A stretch of 55,195 nt of DNA from Rhizobium sp. CF122 (lineage in GTDB: Bacteria > Pseudomonadota > Alphaproteobacteria > Rhizobiales > Rhizobiaceae), in assembly GCF_000282035.1 (NCBI RefSeq), contig NZ_AKKA01000074.1, positions 1-55,195 on the forward strand, written 5' to 3'. The first letter of the stretch is position 1. Each line of letters begins with the position of its first letter. The position numbers and the translations under genes were made by a program. This document shows positions 39,098 to 48,302 of this stretch, piece after piece. The notes beneath the pieces are model-generated. The model ran no database searches and was not told the origin of the DNA. It worked only from the letters and a program-made list of their open reading frames with translations.

Positions 39098-39112
39098 TTA
39101 GAACTGTTCTAA
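39098..39112. promoter_or_regulatory. ICE (Irr box)-like palindrome upstream of cytochrome b561
   Basis: TTAGAAC-T-GTTCTAA is a perfect 7-1-7 inverted repeat located 23 bases before the start codon. It fits the TTAGAA-N3-TTCTAA core of the rhizobial iron control element bound by Irr (as I recall it). Position and form suggest that the gene responds to iron or haem status. Confidence 0.65.
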
Positions 39113-39119
39113 GGTAAAT

Positions 39120-39147
39120 GGGCCGCCTGCTGTGAAGCAAGCGGCCC
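39120..39147 (-). terminator. Stem-loop terminator after lpdA
   Basis: GGGCCGC (39120-39126) and GCGGCCC (39141-39147) form a 7-bp stem that can extend inward through TGCT/AGCA. It lies about 25 bases past the lpdA stop on the minus strand and is followed by a weak T-containing tract, so termination efficiency is uncertain. Its left edge is close to the ICE-like box. Confidence 0.6.
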
Positions 39148-39171
39148 GTCCCGTATTGCCAAAATTTAATA

Positions 39172-40578
39172 TTACATATGGATCGGCTTGAAGAAGGCGG
39201 CGAGAGCCGCTTCCTTGACCGCTTCCGACATGGTCGGGTGCGCGTGGCACGTGCGGCCGAGATCTTCGGCGGAACCACCGAACTCCATCAGCACGGAGAT
39301 CTCGTGGATCATCTCGCCGGCACCAAAGCCGACAATGTGGCCGCCGAGGACACGATCAGTTTCCTTGTCGGAAAGGATCTTCACGAAGCCATCGGTCGCC
39401 AGCATGGCGCGGGCACGACCGTTGGCCGTGAACGGGAACTTGCCGACCTTGTAGGCGACGCCTGCGGCCTTCAGCTCTTCCTCGGTCTTGCCGACGGAAG
39501 CGACCTCCGGCTGCGTGTAGACGACGCTCGGGATGACGTCGTAGTTCACATGGCCATGCTGGCCGGCGAGGATTTCGGCGAGTGCCACGCCTTCGTCTTC
39601 AGCCTTGTGGGCCAGCATCGGCCCCTTCACCACGTCGCCGATTGCGTAGATGCCGGGAACGTTCGTACGGAAATGACCGTCGATCTCGACGCGGCCACGG
39701 TTGTCGAGCTTGACGCCTGCTTCTTCAAGACCGAGGCCGGCCGTGTAAGGAATGCGGCCGGTCGCGATCAGAACGACCTCGGCTTCCAGCGTCTGCGCAT
39801 CGCCACCCTTGACCGGCTCGAACGTTACCTTGGCACCCTTGCCGCCCTTTTCGACGCCCGTCACCTTGGAACTCAGGTTGATGGCCACGCCCTGCTTGAC
39901 GAGCATCCGCTGGAATTGCTTGGAGACTTCGCCATCCATACCGCCGAGAATTGTATCGAGATATTCGACAACGGTGACCTTGGCGCCGAGGCGCGACCAG
40001 ACGGAACCGAGCTCGAGGCCGATGACGCCACCGCCGACAACGATCATCGTTTCCGGCACCTTCTCGAGCGCGATCGCGCCCGTCGAGGAAATGATCACCT
40101 TCTCGTCGATGTCGACCTTCACACCCGGAATGCCGGCCACGTCGGAGCCGGTGGCGATGACAATGTTCTTGCCTACGATTTCTTGCACCTTGCCGTCTTC
40201 GCCAGTCACGGAAACCTTGCCAGCCGATACGATCTTGCCGGTGCCCTGGAAGGCATCGATCTTGTTCTTCTTGAAGAGGAAGGCAACGCCGTCGACGTTC
40301 GACTTCACCGTCGCATCCTTGTGCGCCAGCATCTTTTCGAGGTTCAGCTTCGGAGCGGCTACCTCGATGCCAAGCGCATCCATGCCGTGGCCGGCCTGAT
40401 GGAACATTTCGGAGGCATGCAGCAGCGCCTTGGACGGGATGCAGCCGACGTTCAGGCAGGTGCCGCCGAAAGTCGCGCGCTTTTCAACGACAGCGACCTT
40501 GAGGCCAAGCTGCGCCGCCTTGATGGCGGCGACGTAGCCGCCGGGGCCGGTTCCGATAACGATCACATCGTAGGACAT
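39172..40578 (-). CDS. lpdA: Dihydrolipoyl dehydrogenase (E3 of 2-oxoglutarate dehydrogenase)
   Basis: This 468-residue FAD-dependent disulfide oxidoreductase reoxidises the lipoyl groups of E2 and makes NADH. It has the N-terminal FAD fold (GTGPGGYVAAIKAAQLG), the redox-active disulfide GGTCLNVGCIPSKALL at about 38-53, a NAD-binding VGGGVIGLELGSVW, and the C-terminal active-site HAHPTMSEA. It closes the mdh-suc-lpd cluster on the minus strand, consistent with serving SucA/SucB. Other copies for pyruvate dehydrogenase probably exist elsewhere. Confidence 0.96.
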   Translation of the reverse strand: MSYDVIVIGTGPGGYVAAIKAAQLGLKVAVVEKRATFGGTCLNVGCIPSKALLHASEMFHQAGHGMDALGIEVAAPKLNLEKMLAHKDATVKSNVDGVAFLFKKNKIDAFQGTGKIVSAGKVSVTGEDGKVQEIVGKNIVIATGSDVAGIPGVKVDIDEKVIISSTGAIALEKVPETMIVVGGGVIGLELGSVWSRLGAKVTVVEYLDTILGGMDGEVSKQFQRMLVKQGVAINLSSKVTGVEKGGKGAKVTFEPVKGGDAQTLEAEVVLIATGRIPYTAGLGLEEAGVKLDNRGRVEIDGHFRTNVPGIYAIGDVVKGPMLAHKAEDEGVALAEILAGQHGHVNYDVIPSVVYTQPEVASVGKTEEELKAAGVAYKVGKFPFTANGRARAMLATDGFVKILSDKETDRVLGGHIVGFGAGEMIHEISVLMEFGGSAEDLGRTCHAHPTMSEAVKEAALAAFFKPIHM

Positions 40579-40604
40579 TGTTTCTTTCCCTTTTCGTTAT
40601 TTGC

Positions 40605-41243
40605 TTAGTCAGCCGCGCGGGCGAGCGCGAGGCGGAATCCGAAGCCGACCAATGCGGCGCCGGTGATGCGGTTGAACCATTTGCCGCTTGCGATGAAGCG
40701 GTCGCGAATGGGCTTGACGGTGAAGAAGGTCGAGACGCCGGCGAACCAGGCGACGAGCGCTGTGGCCATGCCGATGCCGTAGCTGAACTGGATCAGCGCC
40801 GGGGTATCGTGATGCACCAGCGTCGAGAACAGCGACAGGAAGAAGAGCACCGGCTTCGGATTGAGCGCGTTGGTGATGAAGCCCATGCCTAGGCATTCCA
40901 GCGCCGAGATCGGCTTGCGGTCTTCCTCCGTCACCTCGATTTCATTCACGTTGAAACCCGGCTCGCGGAACGATCTGATGCCGAGGTACACCAGATAGGC
41001 GACGCCTGCCCATTTGATCATGGCAAACAGCATCAGCGATTTGGAAACGATCAGGCCGAGGCCGAGGATCGTGTAGCTGATGTGAAACAGCAGAGAGAAA
41101 CCCATGCCAAGGCCGGTCATGATAGCGGCACGACGGCCATGCACGATGCTCTGACGCAGGATGACGGCAAAGTCAGCGCCTGGCACAACGATGAAGATTG
41201 AAAAGACGGCCATCAGGCCGAGAAATTCGAGAGGATATTGCAT
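40605..41243 (-). CDS. LysE/RhtB family amino-acid exporter
   Basis: This 212-residue inner-membrane protein has about six hydrophobic segments. It shows the LysE/RhtB features: an N-terminal PGADFAVILRQSIVHGRRAAIMTGLGMG block near 20-48 and FITNALNPKPVLFFLSLF near 118-135. These transporters export amino acids or analogues such as homoserine. The substrate cannot be read from sequence. It lies between lpdA and an SDR gene on the same strand with short gaps, so it probably shares the transcript of the suc cluster. Confidence 0.88.
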   Translation of the reverse strand: MQYPLEFLGLMAVFSIFIVVPGADFAVILRQSIVHGRRAAIMTGLGMGFSLLFHISYTILGLGLIVSKSLMLFAMIKWAGVAYLVYLGIRSFREPGFNVNEIEVTEEDRKPISALECLGMGFITNALNPKPVLFFLSLFSTLVHHDTPALIQFSYGIGMATALVAWFAGVSTFFTVKPIRDRFIASGKWFNRITGAALVGFGFRLALARAAD

Positions 41244-41263
41244 GAGAAAATGGTCTCCGCGTC

Positions 41264-42016
41264 CTAACGGCCGCCGCTTACATTGAGTATGGCGCCCGTT
41301 ATATAGGAAGCCGTCGGCGAAAGAAGGTAGAGGACCGCATCGGCGATTTCCTCCGCCGTACCGGGCCTTTGCATGGGGATGCTCGGCGCCAGGTCGCGCG
41401 CGCGGTTCGGCAGGCCGCCGGACGCATGAATGTCGGTATCGATGACGCCGGGACGGATGGCGTTCACACGCACGCCCTCGTTCGCCACTTCTCGTGAGAG
41501 ACCGATGGTGAAGGTATCGATCGCGGCCTTCGACGCGGCGTAATCGACATACTGCGAGGCCGAACCCAGAACCGCTGCCATCGACGAGATGTTGACGATT
41601 ACGCCGCCTTTACCGCCATGCTTCGACGACATGCGGCGGACGGCCTCGGCCGCGCAGAGAATCGAGCCGGTCACATTGATCCGCATCATCCGCTCAAGGC
41701 GTTCGACGCTCATCTCGTCGACGCGCTGCTGCGTATCGACGATGCCGGCATTGTTGACCAGTCCATCCAGCCGTCCGAAATGTCTGTCGACGGCCTGGAA
41801 CATCAAAGTGATATCCTGCGCGCTTCCGACATCGCCCTTGATCGCGATAGCGTCGCCACCCTCAGCCTTGACTTCGGAGACAACAGTGTCGGCAGCAGCG
41901 CGGTTCGCGGCGTAGTTCACCGCGACGTTCCAGCCCTGGCGGGCAGCAAGCCGGCAGACCGCAGCACCGATGCCCCGGCTGCCGCCGGTGACGAGAAGGA
42001 CCGGTCGTTTTGTCAT
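41264..42016 (-). CDS. Short-chain dehydrogenase/reductase, glucose/ribitol-type
   Basis: This 250-residue classical SDR has VTGGSRGIGAAV at about 8-19 and NNAG near 85. The catalytic Ser is in VNISSMAAV, and the Tyr/Lys pair is in YVDYAASKAA. NAIRPGVIDTDIH and a C-terminal GAILNVSGGR complete the pattern. The ATG at 42016 follows AAGGAGTGCGAA and overlaps the stop of the preceding secreted protein gene (ATGA). Substrate unknown. The gene is an insertion between sucB and lpdA. Confidence 0.9.
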   Translation of the reverse strand: MTKRPVLLVTGGSRGIGAAVCRLAARQGWNVAVNYAANRAAADTVVSEVKAEGGDAIAIKGDVGSAQDITLMFQAVDRHFGRLDGLVNNAGIVDTQQRVDEMSVERLERMMRINVTGSILCAAEAVRRMSSKHGGKGGVIVNISSMAAVLGSASQYVDYAASKAAIDTFTIGLSREVANEGVRVNAIRPGVIDTDIHASGGLPNRARDLAPSIPMQRPGTAEEIADAVLYLLSPTASYITGAILNVSGGR

Positions 42017-42540
42017 TTCGCGCACTCCTTGAATGCCAGGACGTCCCACGGCGCAACACTCGCCTTGTCGTTACCCCAGATCTGCGATTGGCGGATCGAC
42101 GGACCGAGGCCTGGCAGAAAGACGCTGTCAGCGGCAGCCGCAGCTTCAGGCTGAAGGTTGTCGATCTCGCCCTTGGCGTTTGCGCCGTAGACTGTGCCCT
42201 GCCAGATTGTGCAGGCGTCAAGATCGGCGCCCGTCACGTCGCCGCCTGGGCATTTAAACATCAGGATACCGACGGCGCGCTCGGGATCGTCCGAGGGCAT
42301 GACGTAGCCGTCGAGTTCGATCGAGGTTTTCAGCACTTTCAGCGTGAACCGGTTGCTGGCAGCCGCCGCTTCCGAATCGATCGGCGTGAAGCGCAGCTCG
42401 TAGGCGCCATCCCTGTCGGCATAGACAGCGCTCGCCTGCCGGCAGTCGGAAGCGCCGACAGCGGCCGCAGGCAGCGCCAACAGAAACGCGAACGAAACCC
42501 CGACCACCCTGCCTTTGGCAAGGGGAGGCATGATCGTCAT
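42013..42540 (-). CDS. Secreted protein of unknown function
   Basis: This protein of about 175 residues has a signal peptide: basic KGR, a hydrophobic run and an AxA-type cleavage site near GA|SDC, about residue 30. The mature part has four cysteines (SDCRQ, FKCPGG, DACTIW, FKECAK) that could form two disulfides in the periplasm. No family is recognised. Starts at 42567, 42540 and 42531 are all possible. The last bases overlap the SDR start, so both genes are translationally coupled. It lies about 80 bases after sucB. Confidence 0.75.
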   Translation of the reverse strand: MTIMPPLAKGRVVGVSFAFLLALPAAAVGASDCRQASAVYADRDGAYELRFTPIDSEAAAASNRFTLKVLKTSIELDGYVMPSDDPERAVGILMFKCPGGDVTGADLDACTIWQGTVYGANAKGEIDNLQPEAAAAADSVFLPGLGPSIRQSQIWGNDKASVAPWDVLAFKECAK

Positions 42541-42619
42541 ACGCCCTGTGGAAATTGCCAGCGACATCGCGCGCCCCCGCCGAGGTGAAAAGGGCCGCTC
42601 ATGCGGCCCAGTCGATTGC

Positions 42620-43873
42620 TTAGAGATCGAGAACCAGACGTTCCGGGTCTTCCAGGCTTTCCTTGACCCGAACGAGGAAGGTCACGGCTTCCTTACCGTC
42701 GACGATGCGGTGATCGTAGGAGAGCGCGAGATACATCATCGGACGGATGACGATCTGGCCGCCGACGACAACCGGACGGTCCTGGATCTTATGCATACCG
42801 AGGATACCGGACTGCGGAGCATTCAGGATCGGCGAGGACATCAGCGAACCGTAGACGCCACCGTTGGTGATCGTAAACGTGCCGCCCTGCATATCGGCCA
42901 TCGAAAGCGAGCCGTCGCGAGCAGCCTTTGCCAGACGCGCCAGTTCCTTCTCGACTTCGGCAATCGACATCTGGTCGGCGTCACGGATGACAGGCACGAC
43001 GAGACCCTTGTCCGTGCCGACGGCCATGCCGATGTGGCAGAAGTTCTTGTAGATGATGTCGGTGCCGTCGATCTCGGCGTTGACGGCCGGGAGCTCCTTC
43101 AGCGCATGCGTGATCGCCTTGGTGAAGAAGCCCATGAAGCCGAGCTTCACGCCATGCTTCTTTTCGAAGACGTCCTTGTACTTGGCGCGCAGATCCATGA
43201 CGGCCTTCATGTCCACCTCGTTGTAGGTGGTCAGCATGGCGGCGGTGTTCTGTGCGTCCTTCAGGCGCTTGGCGATCGTCTGGCGCAGGCGCGTCATCTT
43301 CACGCGCTCTTCGCGAGCGGCGTCCTCGAGCGTCGACGGGCCGCGGGCAGCAGCCGGAACGGCAGGGGCCGCAGCGGCCGCCGGGGCGGAGATGCCCTTG
43401 GCAACAGCGGCGATCACGTCGCCCTTCAGAACCTGGCCGCGTTTGCCGCTGCCGTCGACCTGATCGGCCGACAGGCTGTTCTCGGCAAGCATCTTCGCAG
43501 CAGCCGGTGCCGGCGGCATGGCGGATTCGGAAGCAGCCGGCGCAGCAGCAGCGGCGACCAGTGCAGGTGCCGCGGCAGCAGGTTCGGCGGCCTTGGCAGG
43601 AGCGGCAGCAGGAGCCGGAGCAGCTGCAGCAACGGCGCCTGCGGCGATCTGGCCGAGCAGTGCGCCAAGACCGACGGTTTCGCCAGCCTGGGCAACGATT
43701 TCAGACAGCGTCCCCGAAGCGGGAGCCGGCACTTCGATGGTCACCTTGTCGGTTTCAAGCTCGAGAATCGGCTCGTCGGCCCTGATGGCGTCGCCGACCT
43801 TCTTGAACCAGGTACCGACGGTTGCCTCGCTGACGGATTCACCGAGAGTTGGAACGCGGATTTCTGTGGCCAT
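42620..43873 (-). CDS. sucB: 2-Oxoglutarate dehydrogenase E2, dihydrolipoyllysine succinyltransferase
   Basis: This 417-residue E2 core of the 2-oxoglutarate dehydrogenase complex has an N-terminal lipoyl domain with the lipoylated Lys in [11 protein letters not shown] (about residue 43). A long Ala/Pro-rich linker (about 78-140) and a peripheral-subunit binding domain (about 143-180) follow. The catalytic acyltransferase domain contains [12 protein letters not shown] near the C-terminus with the catalytic His and Asp. It lies in the same transcript as sucA, separated by the YciI gene. Confidence 0.96.
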   Translation of the reverse strand: MATEIRVPTLGESVSEATVGTWFKKVGDAIRADEPILELETDKVTIEVPAPASGTLSEIVAQAGETVGLGALLGQIAAGAVAAAAPAPAAAPAKAAEPAAAAPALVAAAAAPAASESAMPPAPAAAKMLAENSLSADQVDGSGKRGQVLKGDVIAAVAKGISAPAAAAAPAVPAAARGPSTLEDAAREERVKMTRLRQTIAKRLKDAQNTAAMLTTYNEVDMKAVMDLRAKYKDVFEKKHGVKLGFMGFFTKAITHALKELPAVNAEIDGTDIIYKNFCHIGMAVGTDKGLVVPVIRDADQMSIAEVEKELARLAKAARDGSLSMADMQGGTFTITNGGVYGSLMSSPILNAPQSGILGMHKIQDRPVVVGGQIVIRPMMYLALSYDHRIVDGKEAVTFLVRVKESLEDPERLVLDL

Positions 43874-43902
43874 TGTTCAAATCCTGATTTGCTTGTGTTC
43901 GT

Positions 43903-44220
43903 TTATTCGTTTCCGGCAACAGATGGCCGGAGAATGATCGAGGGCATTGGCAATATGTCAAAGCGAAAGCCGTAACCGGACTGGATGATCGGATCGGCAT
44001 CGGCAAGCGCTTGCGCCGCCTTTTGATCCACTGCCGAAACGACTGCCATGCCCCAGGCTCCCTCACCTTCGAAGACGGGACCGACGGCAATCGCCGATCC
44101 CTCTTCTGCATTTTGGTGCCAATAGGTGACATGGCGCTTCATCGCGGCCGTTTCCTCCCCGGTCGCATCATGCGGAAAACGGGGACGAGGCGGCACAAGT
44201 CTGAGGAAGAAATATGCCAT
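43903..44220 (-). CDS. YciI-like protein between sucA and sucB
   Basis: This 105-residue protein of the YciI/YCII fold (ferredoxin-like) shows the family pattern. The N-terminal strand is MAYFFLRLVPPRPRFPHD. A central His-containing HVTYWHQNAEEGSAIAVGPVFEGEGAWGMAVV block and a C-terminal DPIIQSGYGFRFDILPM complete it. The ATG at 44220 follows GGGATCGGGCG; the longer upstream frame is unsupported. It sits 11 bases after sucA and 29 before sucB, so it is co-transcribed. Function unknown; family members include possible small-molecule-binding or hydrolase domains. Confidence 0.85.
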   Translation of the reverse strand: MAYFFLRLVPPRPRFPHDATGEETAAMKRHVTYWHQNAEEGSAIAVGPVFEGEGAWGMAVVSAVDQKAAQALADADPIIQSGYGFRFDILPMPSIILRPSVAGNE

Positions 44221-44231
44221 CGCCCGATCCC

Positions 44232-47216
44232 TTAGCCGCCCAGCGCATCCTCGAGGAATGCGGCGAGCTGCGACAGATGCTTGGACATCAGACCCGTCGC
44301 CGGCGAAGCGGCGGCCGGACGACCGGTGTAGCGGACGCGCTGGTACTTCGCATCGATATGGGCGAGCACCCATTCCAGATACGGGTCGATGAACGACCAT
44401 GCGCCCATGTTCTTAGGCTCTTCCTGGCACCAGACCATCTCTGCGTTCCGGAAGCGGCTGAGCTCGTTGATGAGCGCCTTTGCCGGGAACGGATAGAGCT
44501 GTTCGACGCGCAGCAGGTAGATGTCGTCGACGCCACGCTTTTCACGCTCTTCCAGAAGGTCGTAATAGACCTTGCCGGTGCACATGACGACGCGGCGGAT
44601 CTTGTTGTCCTTCTGCAGCTTGATCGGGCCGTCCTTGATGACCTCCGCATCGTCCCAGAGCAGGCGATGGAAGGAGGACTCGCCGGCGAGTTCCGCAAGG
44701 CTGGAAACAGCCCGCTTGTGGCGCAGCAGCGACTTCGGCGTCATCAGAACGAGCGGCTTGCGGAAGTCACGCTTCAGCTGCCGGCGCAGGATGTGGAAGT
44801 AGTTCGCCGGCGTCGTGACGTTGGCGACCTGCATGTTGTCTTCAGCGCAGAGCTGCAGGAAGCGTTCGAGGCGGGCCGAAGAGTGCTCGGGGCCCTGACC
44901 TTCGTAGCCATGCGGCAACAGGCAGACGAGACCGGACATGCGCAGCCACTTGCGTTCGCCCGACGAGATGAACTGGTCGAAGACGACCTGCGCGCCGTTG
45001 GCGAAGTCCCCGAACTGGGCTTCCCAAAGGGTCAGCGCGTTCGGACGAGCCAGCGAATAGCCGTATTCGAAGCCGAGCACCGCTTCTTCCGAGAGCATCG
45101 AGTTGATGACTTCATAACGGGCCTGGTTGGGCGACAGGTTCGCAAGCGGAATAAAGCGCTCTTCGCTCTCCTGATCGTAGAGAACCGAATGACGTTGCGA
45201 GAACGTGCCGCGTTCGCAATCCTGACCGGAGAGACGGATCTTGTGGCCTTCGACCACCAGCGATCCGAAGGCAAGCGCCTCAGCCATCGCCCAGTCGAGG
45301 TTCTCACCCGTCTGGATCATGTTGGCGCGGTTTTCCATGAAACGCTGGATCGTGCGGTGCGCACGGAAGCCTTCCGGAATTTCCGACAGCTTGCGGCCGA
45401 TATCCTTGAGCGTCTTCATCGGAACGGCGGTCTTGCCGCGGCGTTGCTCGTCGGCATTGTCAGCCGTGCGCAGGCCCGACCACTCGCCGTCCAGCCAGTC
45501 GGCCTTGTTCGGCTTGTAGCTTTGGCCGGCGTCGAATTCCTGCTCGAGATGCGCGCGCCAATCGGCCTTCATCCTCTCGACTTCGCCGTCGCTGACGAGA
45601 CCCTCGGCAACAAGGCGGTCCGCATAGATCTGCAGCACGGTCTTGTGAGCGCGGATGACCTTGTACATCTTCGGCTGCGTGAAGGACGGCTCGTCGCCTT
45701 CGTTGTGGCCGTAGCGACGGTAGCAGAACATGTCGACGACGACAGGCTTGTGGAACTTCATGCGAAATTCCATGGCAATCTTGGCAGCGTAGACAACCGC
45801 TTCCGGATCGTCGCCGTTGACGTGGAAGATCGGCGCCTCGATCATCTTGGCGACATCGGACGGATAGGGCGACGAACGCGAGAAGGCCGGATTGGTGGTG
45901 AAGCCGATCTGGTTGTTGATGATGACGTGCATCGTGCCGGCAACGCGGTGACCGCGCAGGCCGGACAGGCCGAGGATCTCTGCAATCACGCCCTGGCCGG
46001 CAAAAGCCGCGTCGCCATGGATCAGCAGCGGCAAAACCTTTGCGCGCTCGGAAAGCGGAATGGTGTCGCCTTCCCAGACGGTAGCGCCCATATCCTGCTT
46101 GGCGCGGGCCTTGCCCATGACGACAGGGTCGACGATTTCGAGGTGCGACGGGTTGGCCGTCAGTGACACGTGAACCTTGTTGCCGTCGAACTCACGGTCT
46201 GAGGACGCCCCGAGGTGATATTTCACGTCGCCCGAACCTTCGACTTCATCAGGTGCGTAGGAACCGCCCTTGAACTCGTGGAAGATGGCGCGGTGCGGCT
46301 TGCCCATGACCTGTGAGAGCACATTCAAGCGGCCGCGGTGAGCCATGCCGAACACGGCTTCGCGAAGGCCGAGATGGCCGCCGCGCTTCAAGATCTGCTC
46401 GAGCGCCGGGACGAGCGATTCACCGCCATCGAGACCGAAGCGCTTGGTGCCCTTGAACTTCACGTCGAGGAACTGCTCGTAGCCTTCGGCTTCGACCAGC
46501 TTGGCGAGGATTGCCTTCTTGCCTTCCGGTGTGAAGGCAACGCCCTTGTCCGGGCCTTCGATGCGCTCCTGAATCCAGGCCTTCTCTTCCGGATTGGAGA
46601 TGTGCATGAATTCGACGCCGAGGGTCGAGCAGTAGGTGCGCTCGAGAATCTCGATCATCTCGGGCAGGGTGGCGTATTCGAGGCCGAGAACGTTGTCGAT
46701 GAAGATCTTGCGGGAATAGTCGGCCTCGGTGAAGCCGTAAGCTACGGGCGACAGTTCCTTGTAGTCTTCAACAGGCGCGGCGATCCCGAGCGGATCGAGC
46801 TTGGCATGCAAGTGACCGCGCATGCGGTAGGCGCGGATCATCATGATGGCACGGACGGAATCGCGCGTTGCCTGCAGGATATCGGCGCCATCGGTCGGCT
46901 TGCCGGCGGCTTCCGCTTTGCCCTTGACCTTGGTCTCGATGATCTTTTCAACAGTGCCCCAATCACCGTCGAGCGCCGATACGAGGTCGCTCTTGGGCTG
47001 CAGAGGCCAATCCTTCTTGCGCCAGGATGCACCCTTGGCCGCCTTCTTCACATCTTCCGGATTGTCTTCCAGCGCCTTGAAGAAAGACCGCCACTCCTCG
47101 CCGACCGAGTTCGGGTCTTCCTCATAGCGCGCATAAAGCTGCTCGATATACGAAGCATTGGCGCCATCCAGGAACGAGGTAATCTGAAACTGCTCGTTGG
47201 CTTCTTGCCGTGCCAT
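44232..47216 (-). CDS. sucA: 2-Oxoglutarate dehydrogenase E1 component
   Basis: This 994-residue thiamine-diphosphate enzyme decarboxylates 2-oxoglutarate. The N-terminus has the E2-binding segment (FLDGANASYIEQLYARYEEDP). Later come GMAHRGRLNVLSQVMGKP, the ThDP-binding GDAAFAGQGVIAEIL ... NNQIGFTT region and a C-terminal pyrimidine-binding domain (GYEGQGPEHSSARLERFLQL). Length is near the 930-1000 usual in alphaproteobacteria. A gap of about 160 bases separates it from sucD. Confidence 0.97.
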   Translation of the reverse strand: MARQEANEQFQITSFLDGANASYIEQLYARYEEDPNSVGEEWRSFFKALEDNPEDVKKAAKGASWRKKDWPLQPKSDLVSALDGDWGTVEKIIETKVKGKAEAAGKPTDGADILQATRDSVRAIMMIRAYRMRGHLHAKLDPLGIAAPVEDYKELSPVAYGFTEADYSRKIFIDNVLGLEYATLPEMIEILERTYCSTLGVEFMHISNPEEKAWIQERIEGPDKGVAFTPEGKKAILAKLVEAEGYEQFLDVKFKGTKRFGLDGGESLVPALEQILKRGGHLGLREAVFGMAHRGRLNVLSQVMGKPHRAIFHEFKGGSYAPDEVEGSGDVKYHLGASSDREFDGNKVHVSLTANPSHLEIVDPVVMGKARAKQDMGATVWEGDTIPLSERAKVLPLLIHGDAAFAGQGVIAEILGLSGLRGHRVAGTMHVIINNQIGFTTNPAFSRSSPYPSDVAKMIEAPIFHVNGDDPEAVVYAAKIAMEFRMKFHKPVVVDMFCYRRYGHNEGDEPSFTQPKMYKVIRAHKTVLQIYADRLVAEGLVSDGEVERMKADWRAHLEQEFDAGQSYKPNKADWLDGEWSGLRTADNADEQRRGKTAVPMKTLKDIGRKLSEIPEGFRAHRTIQRFMENRANMIQTGENLDWAMAEALAFGSLVVEGHKIRLSGQDCERGTFSQRHSVLYDQESEERFIPLANLSPNQARYEVINSMLSEEAVLGFEYGYSLARPNALTLWEAQFGDFANGAQVVFDQFISSGERKWLRMSGLVCLLPHGYEGQGPEHSSARLERFLQLCAEDNMQVANVTTPANYFHILRRQLKRDFRKPLVLMTPKSLLRHKRAVSSLAELAGESSFHRLLWDDAEVIKDGPIKLQKDNKIRRVVMCTGKVYYDLLEEREKRGVDDIYLLRVEQLYPFPAKALINELSRFRNAEMVWCQEEPKNMGAWSFIDPYLEWVLAHIDAKYQRVRYTGRPAAASPATGLMSKHLSQLAAFLEDALGG

Positions 47217-47377
47217 GGTTACATGCGGACGCTTTCGTCCGCCTCCTGACTTGTGAATCCGCCGGATACTCGACCGGCTTGCCGCATCTGTCGTTAGCCG
47301 CCTGTCCGCGGCTCATTTCATTTCGAAGTCGAGATCCGGGCAGACAGTAAGAACCGCTGCCCGGGTTATAGATTGGA

Positions 47378-48283
47378 TTAGCCCTTGAGGACTTCAACCA
47401 GCGTCTTACCGAGGCGAGCCGGGGACGGCGATACCTTGATCCCGGCCGATTCCATGGCCGCGATCTTCGATTCCGCATCGCCCTTGCCACCGGACACGAC
47501 AGCACCGGCGTGGCCCATCGTACGGCCCTTGGGAGCCGTACGGCCAGCGATGAAACCGGCCATCGGCTTTTTGCGGCCCTTCTTGGCTTCGTCGATCAGG
47601 AACTGTGCCGCGTCTTCTTCAGCCGAGCCGCCGATTTCGCCGATCATGATGATCGACTGGGTGGCTTCGTCTGCGAGGAACATTTCCAGGACGTCGATGA
47701 ACTCGGTGCCCTTGACCGGATCACCGCCGATGCCGACGGCCGTCGTCTGGCCGAGGCCTTCGTTCGAGGTCTGGAACACCGCTTCGTAGGTCAGCGTGCC
47801 CGAGCGGGAAACGATACCGACCGAACCCTTGCGGAAGATCGAGCCCGGCATGATGCCGATTTTGCATTCTTCCGGCGTCAGGATGCCCGGGCAGTTGGGC
47901 CCAAGCAGTCGCGACTTGGAGCGGTCGAGGCGAGCCTTGACGCGGACCATGTCCATAACAGGGATGCCTTCGGTGATGCAGGTGATGAACGGGATCTCGG
48001 CTTCGATCGCCTCGATGATCGCGTCGGCGGCGCCTGCCGGCGGAACGTAGATCACGGTCGCGTCGGCGCCGGTCTTTTCCTTGGCCTCGGCAACGGTCGC
48101 GAAGATCGGCAGCGAGGTGCCATCGACGCCCGACGACCACGATTCGCCGCCCTTTTTCGGATGAATACCGCCGACCATCTTGGTGCCGTAATAGGCGAGC
48201 GCCTGTTCGGTATGGAAGGTGCCGGTCTTGCCGGTCAGGCCCTGAACGAGAACCTTCGTGTCTTTGTTGACGAGAATAGACAT
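47378..48283 (-). CDS. sucD: Succinyl-CoA synthetase alpha subunit
   Basis: This 301-residue alpha subunit has an N-terminal CoA-binding Rossmann domain ([28 protein letters not shown], about 13-40) and a ligase domain. The phosphorylated active-site histidine is in [17 protein letters not shown] near residue 250. The start at 48283 follows GGAAAGA, directly after sucC (19-base gap). The open frame continues far upstream into sucC but is not coding there. Confidence 0.96.
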   Translation of the reverse strand: MSILVNKDTKVLVQGLTGKTGTFHTEQALAYYGTKMVGGIHPKKGGESWSSGVDGTSLPIFATVAEAKEKTGADATVIYVPPAGAADAIIEAIEAEIPFITCITEGIPVMDMVRVKARLDRSKSRLLGPNCPGILTPEECKIGIMPGSIFRKGSVGIVSRSGTLTYEAVFQTSNEGLGQTTAVGIGGDPVKGTEFIDVLEMFLADEATQSIIMIGEIGGSAEEDAAQFLIDEAKKGRKKPMAGFIAGRTAPKGRTMGHAGAVVSGGKGDAESKIAAMESAGIKVSPSPARLGKTLVEVLKG

Positions 48284-48302
48284 TCTTTCCGGTCCTTCCA
48301 GA

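Noticed and set aside
44214..46166. Plus-strand open frame of about 650 codons opposite sucA
   Set aside because: Antisense shadow of sucA with no domain signal and no ribosome site.
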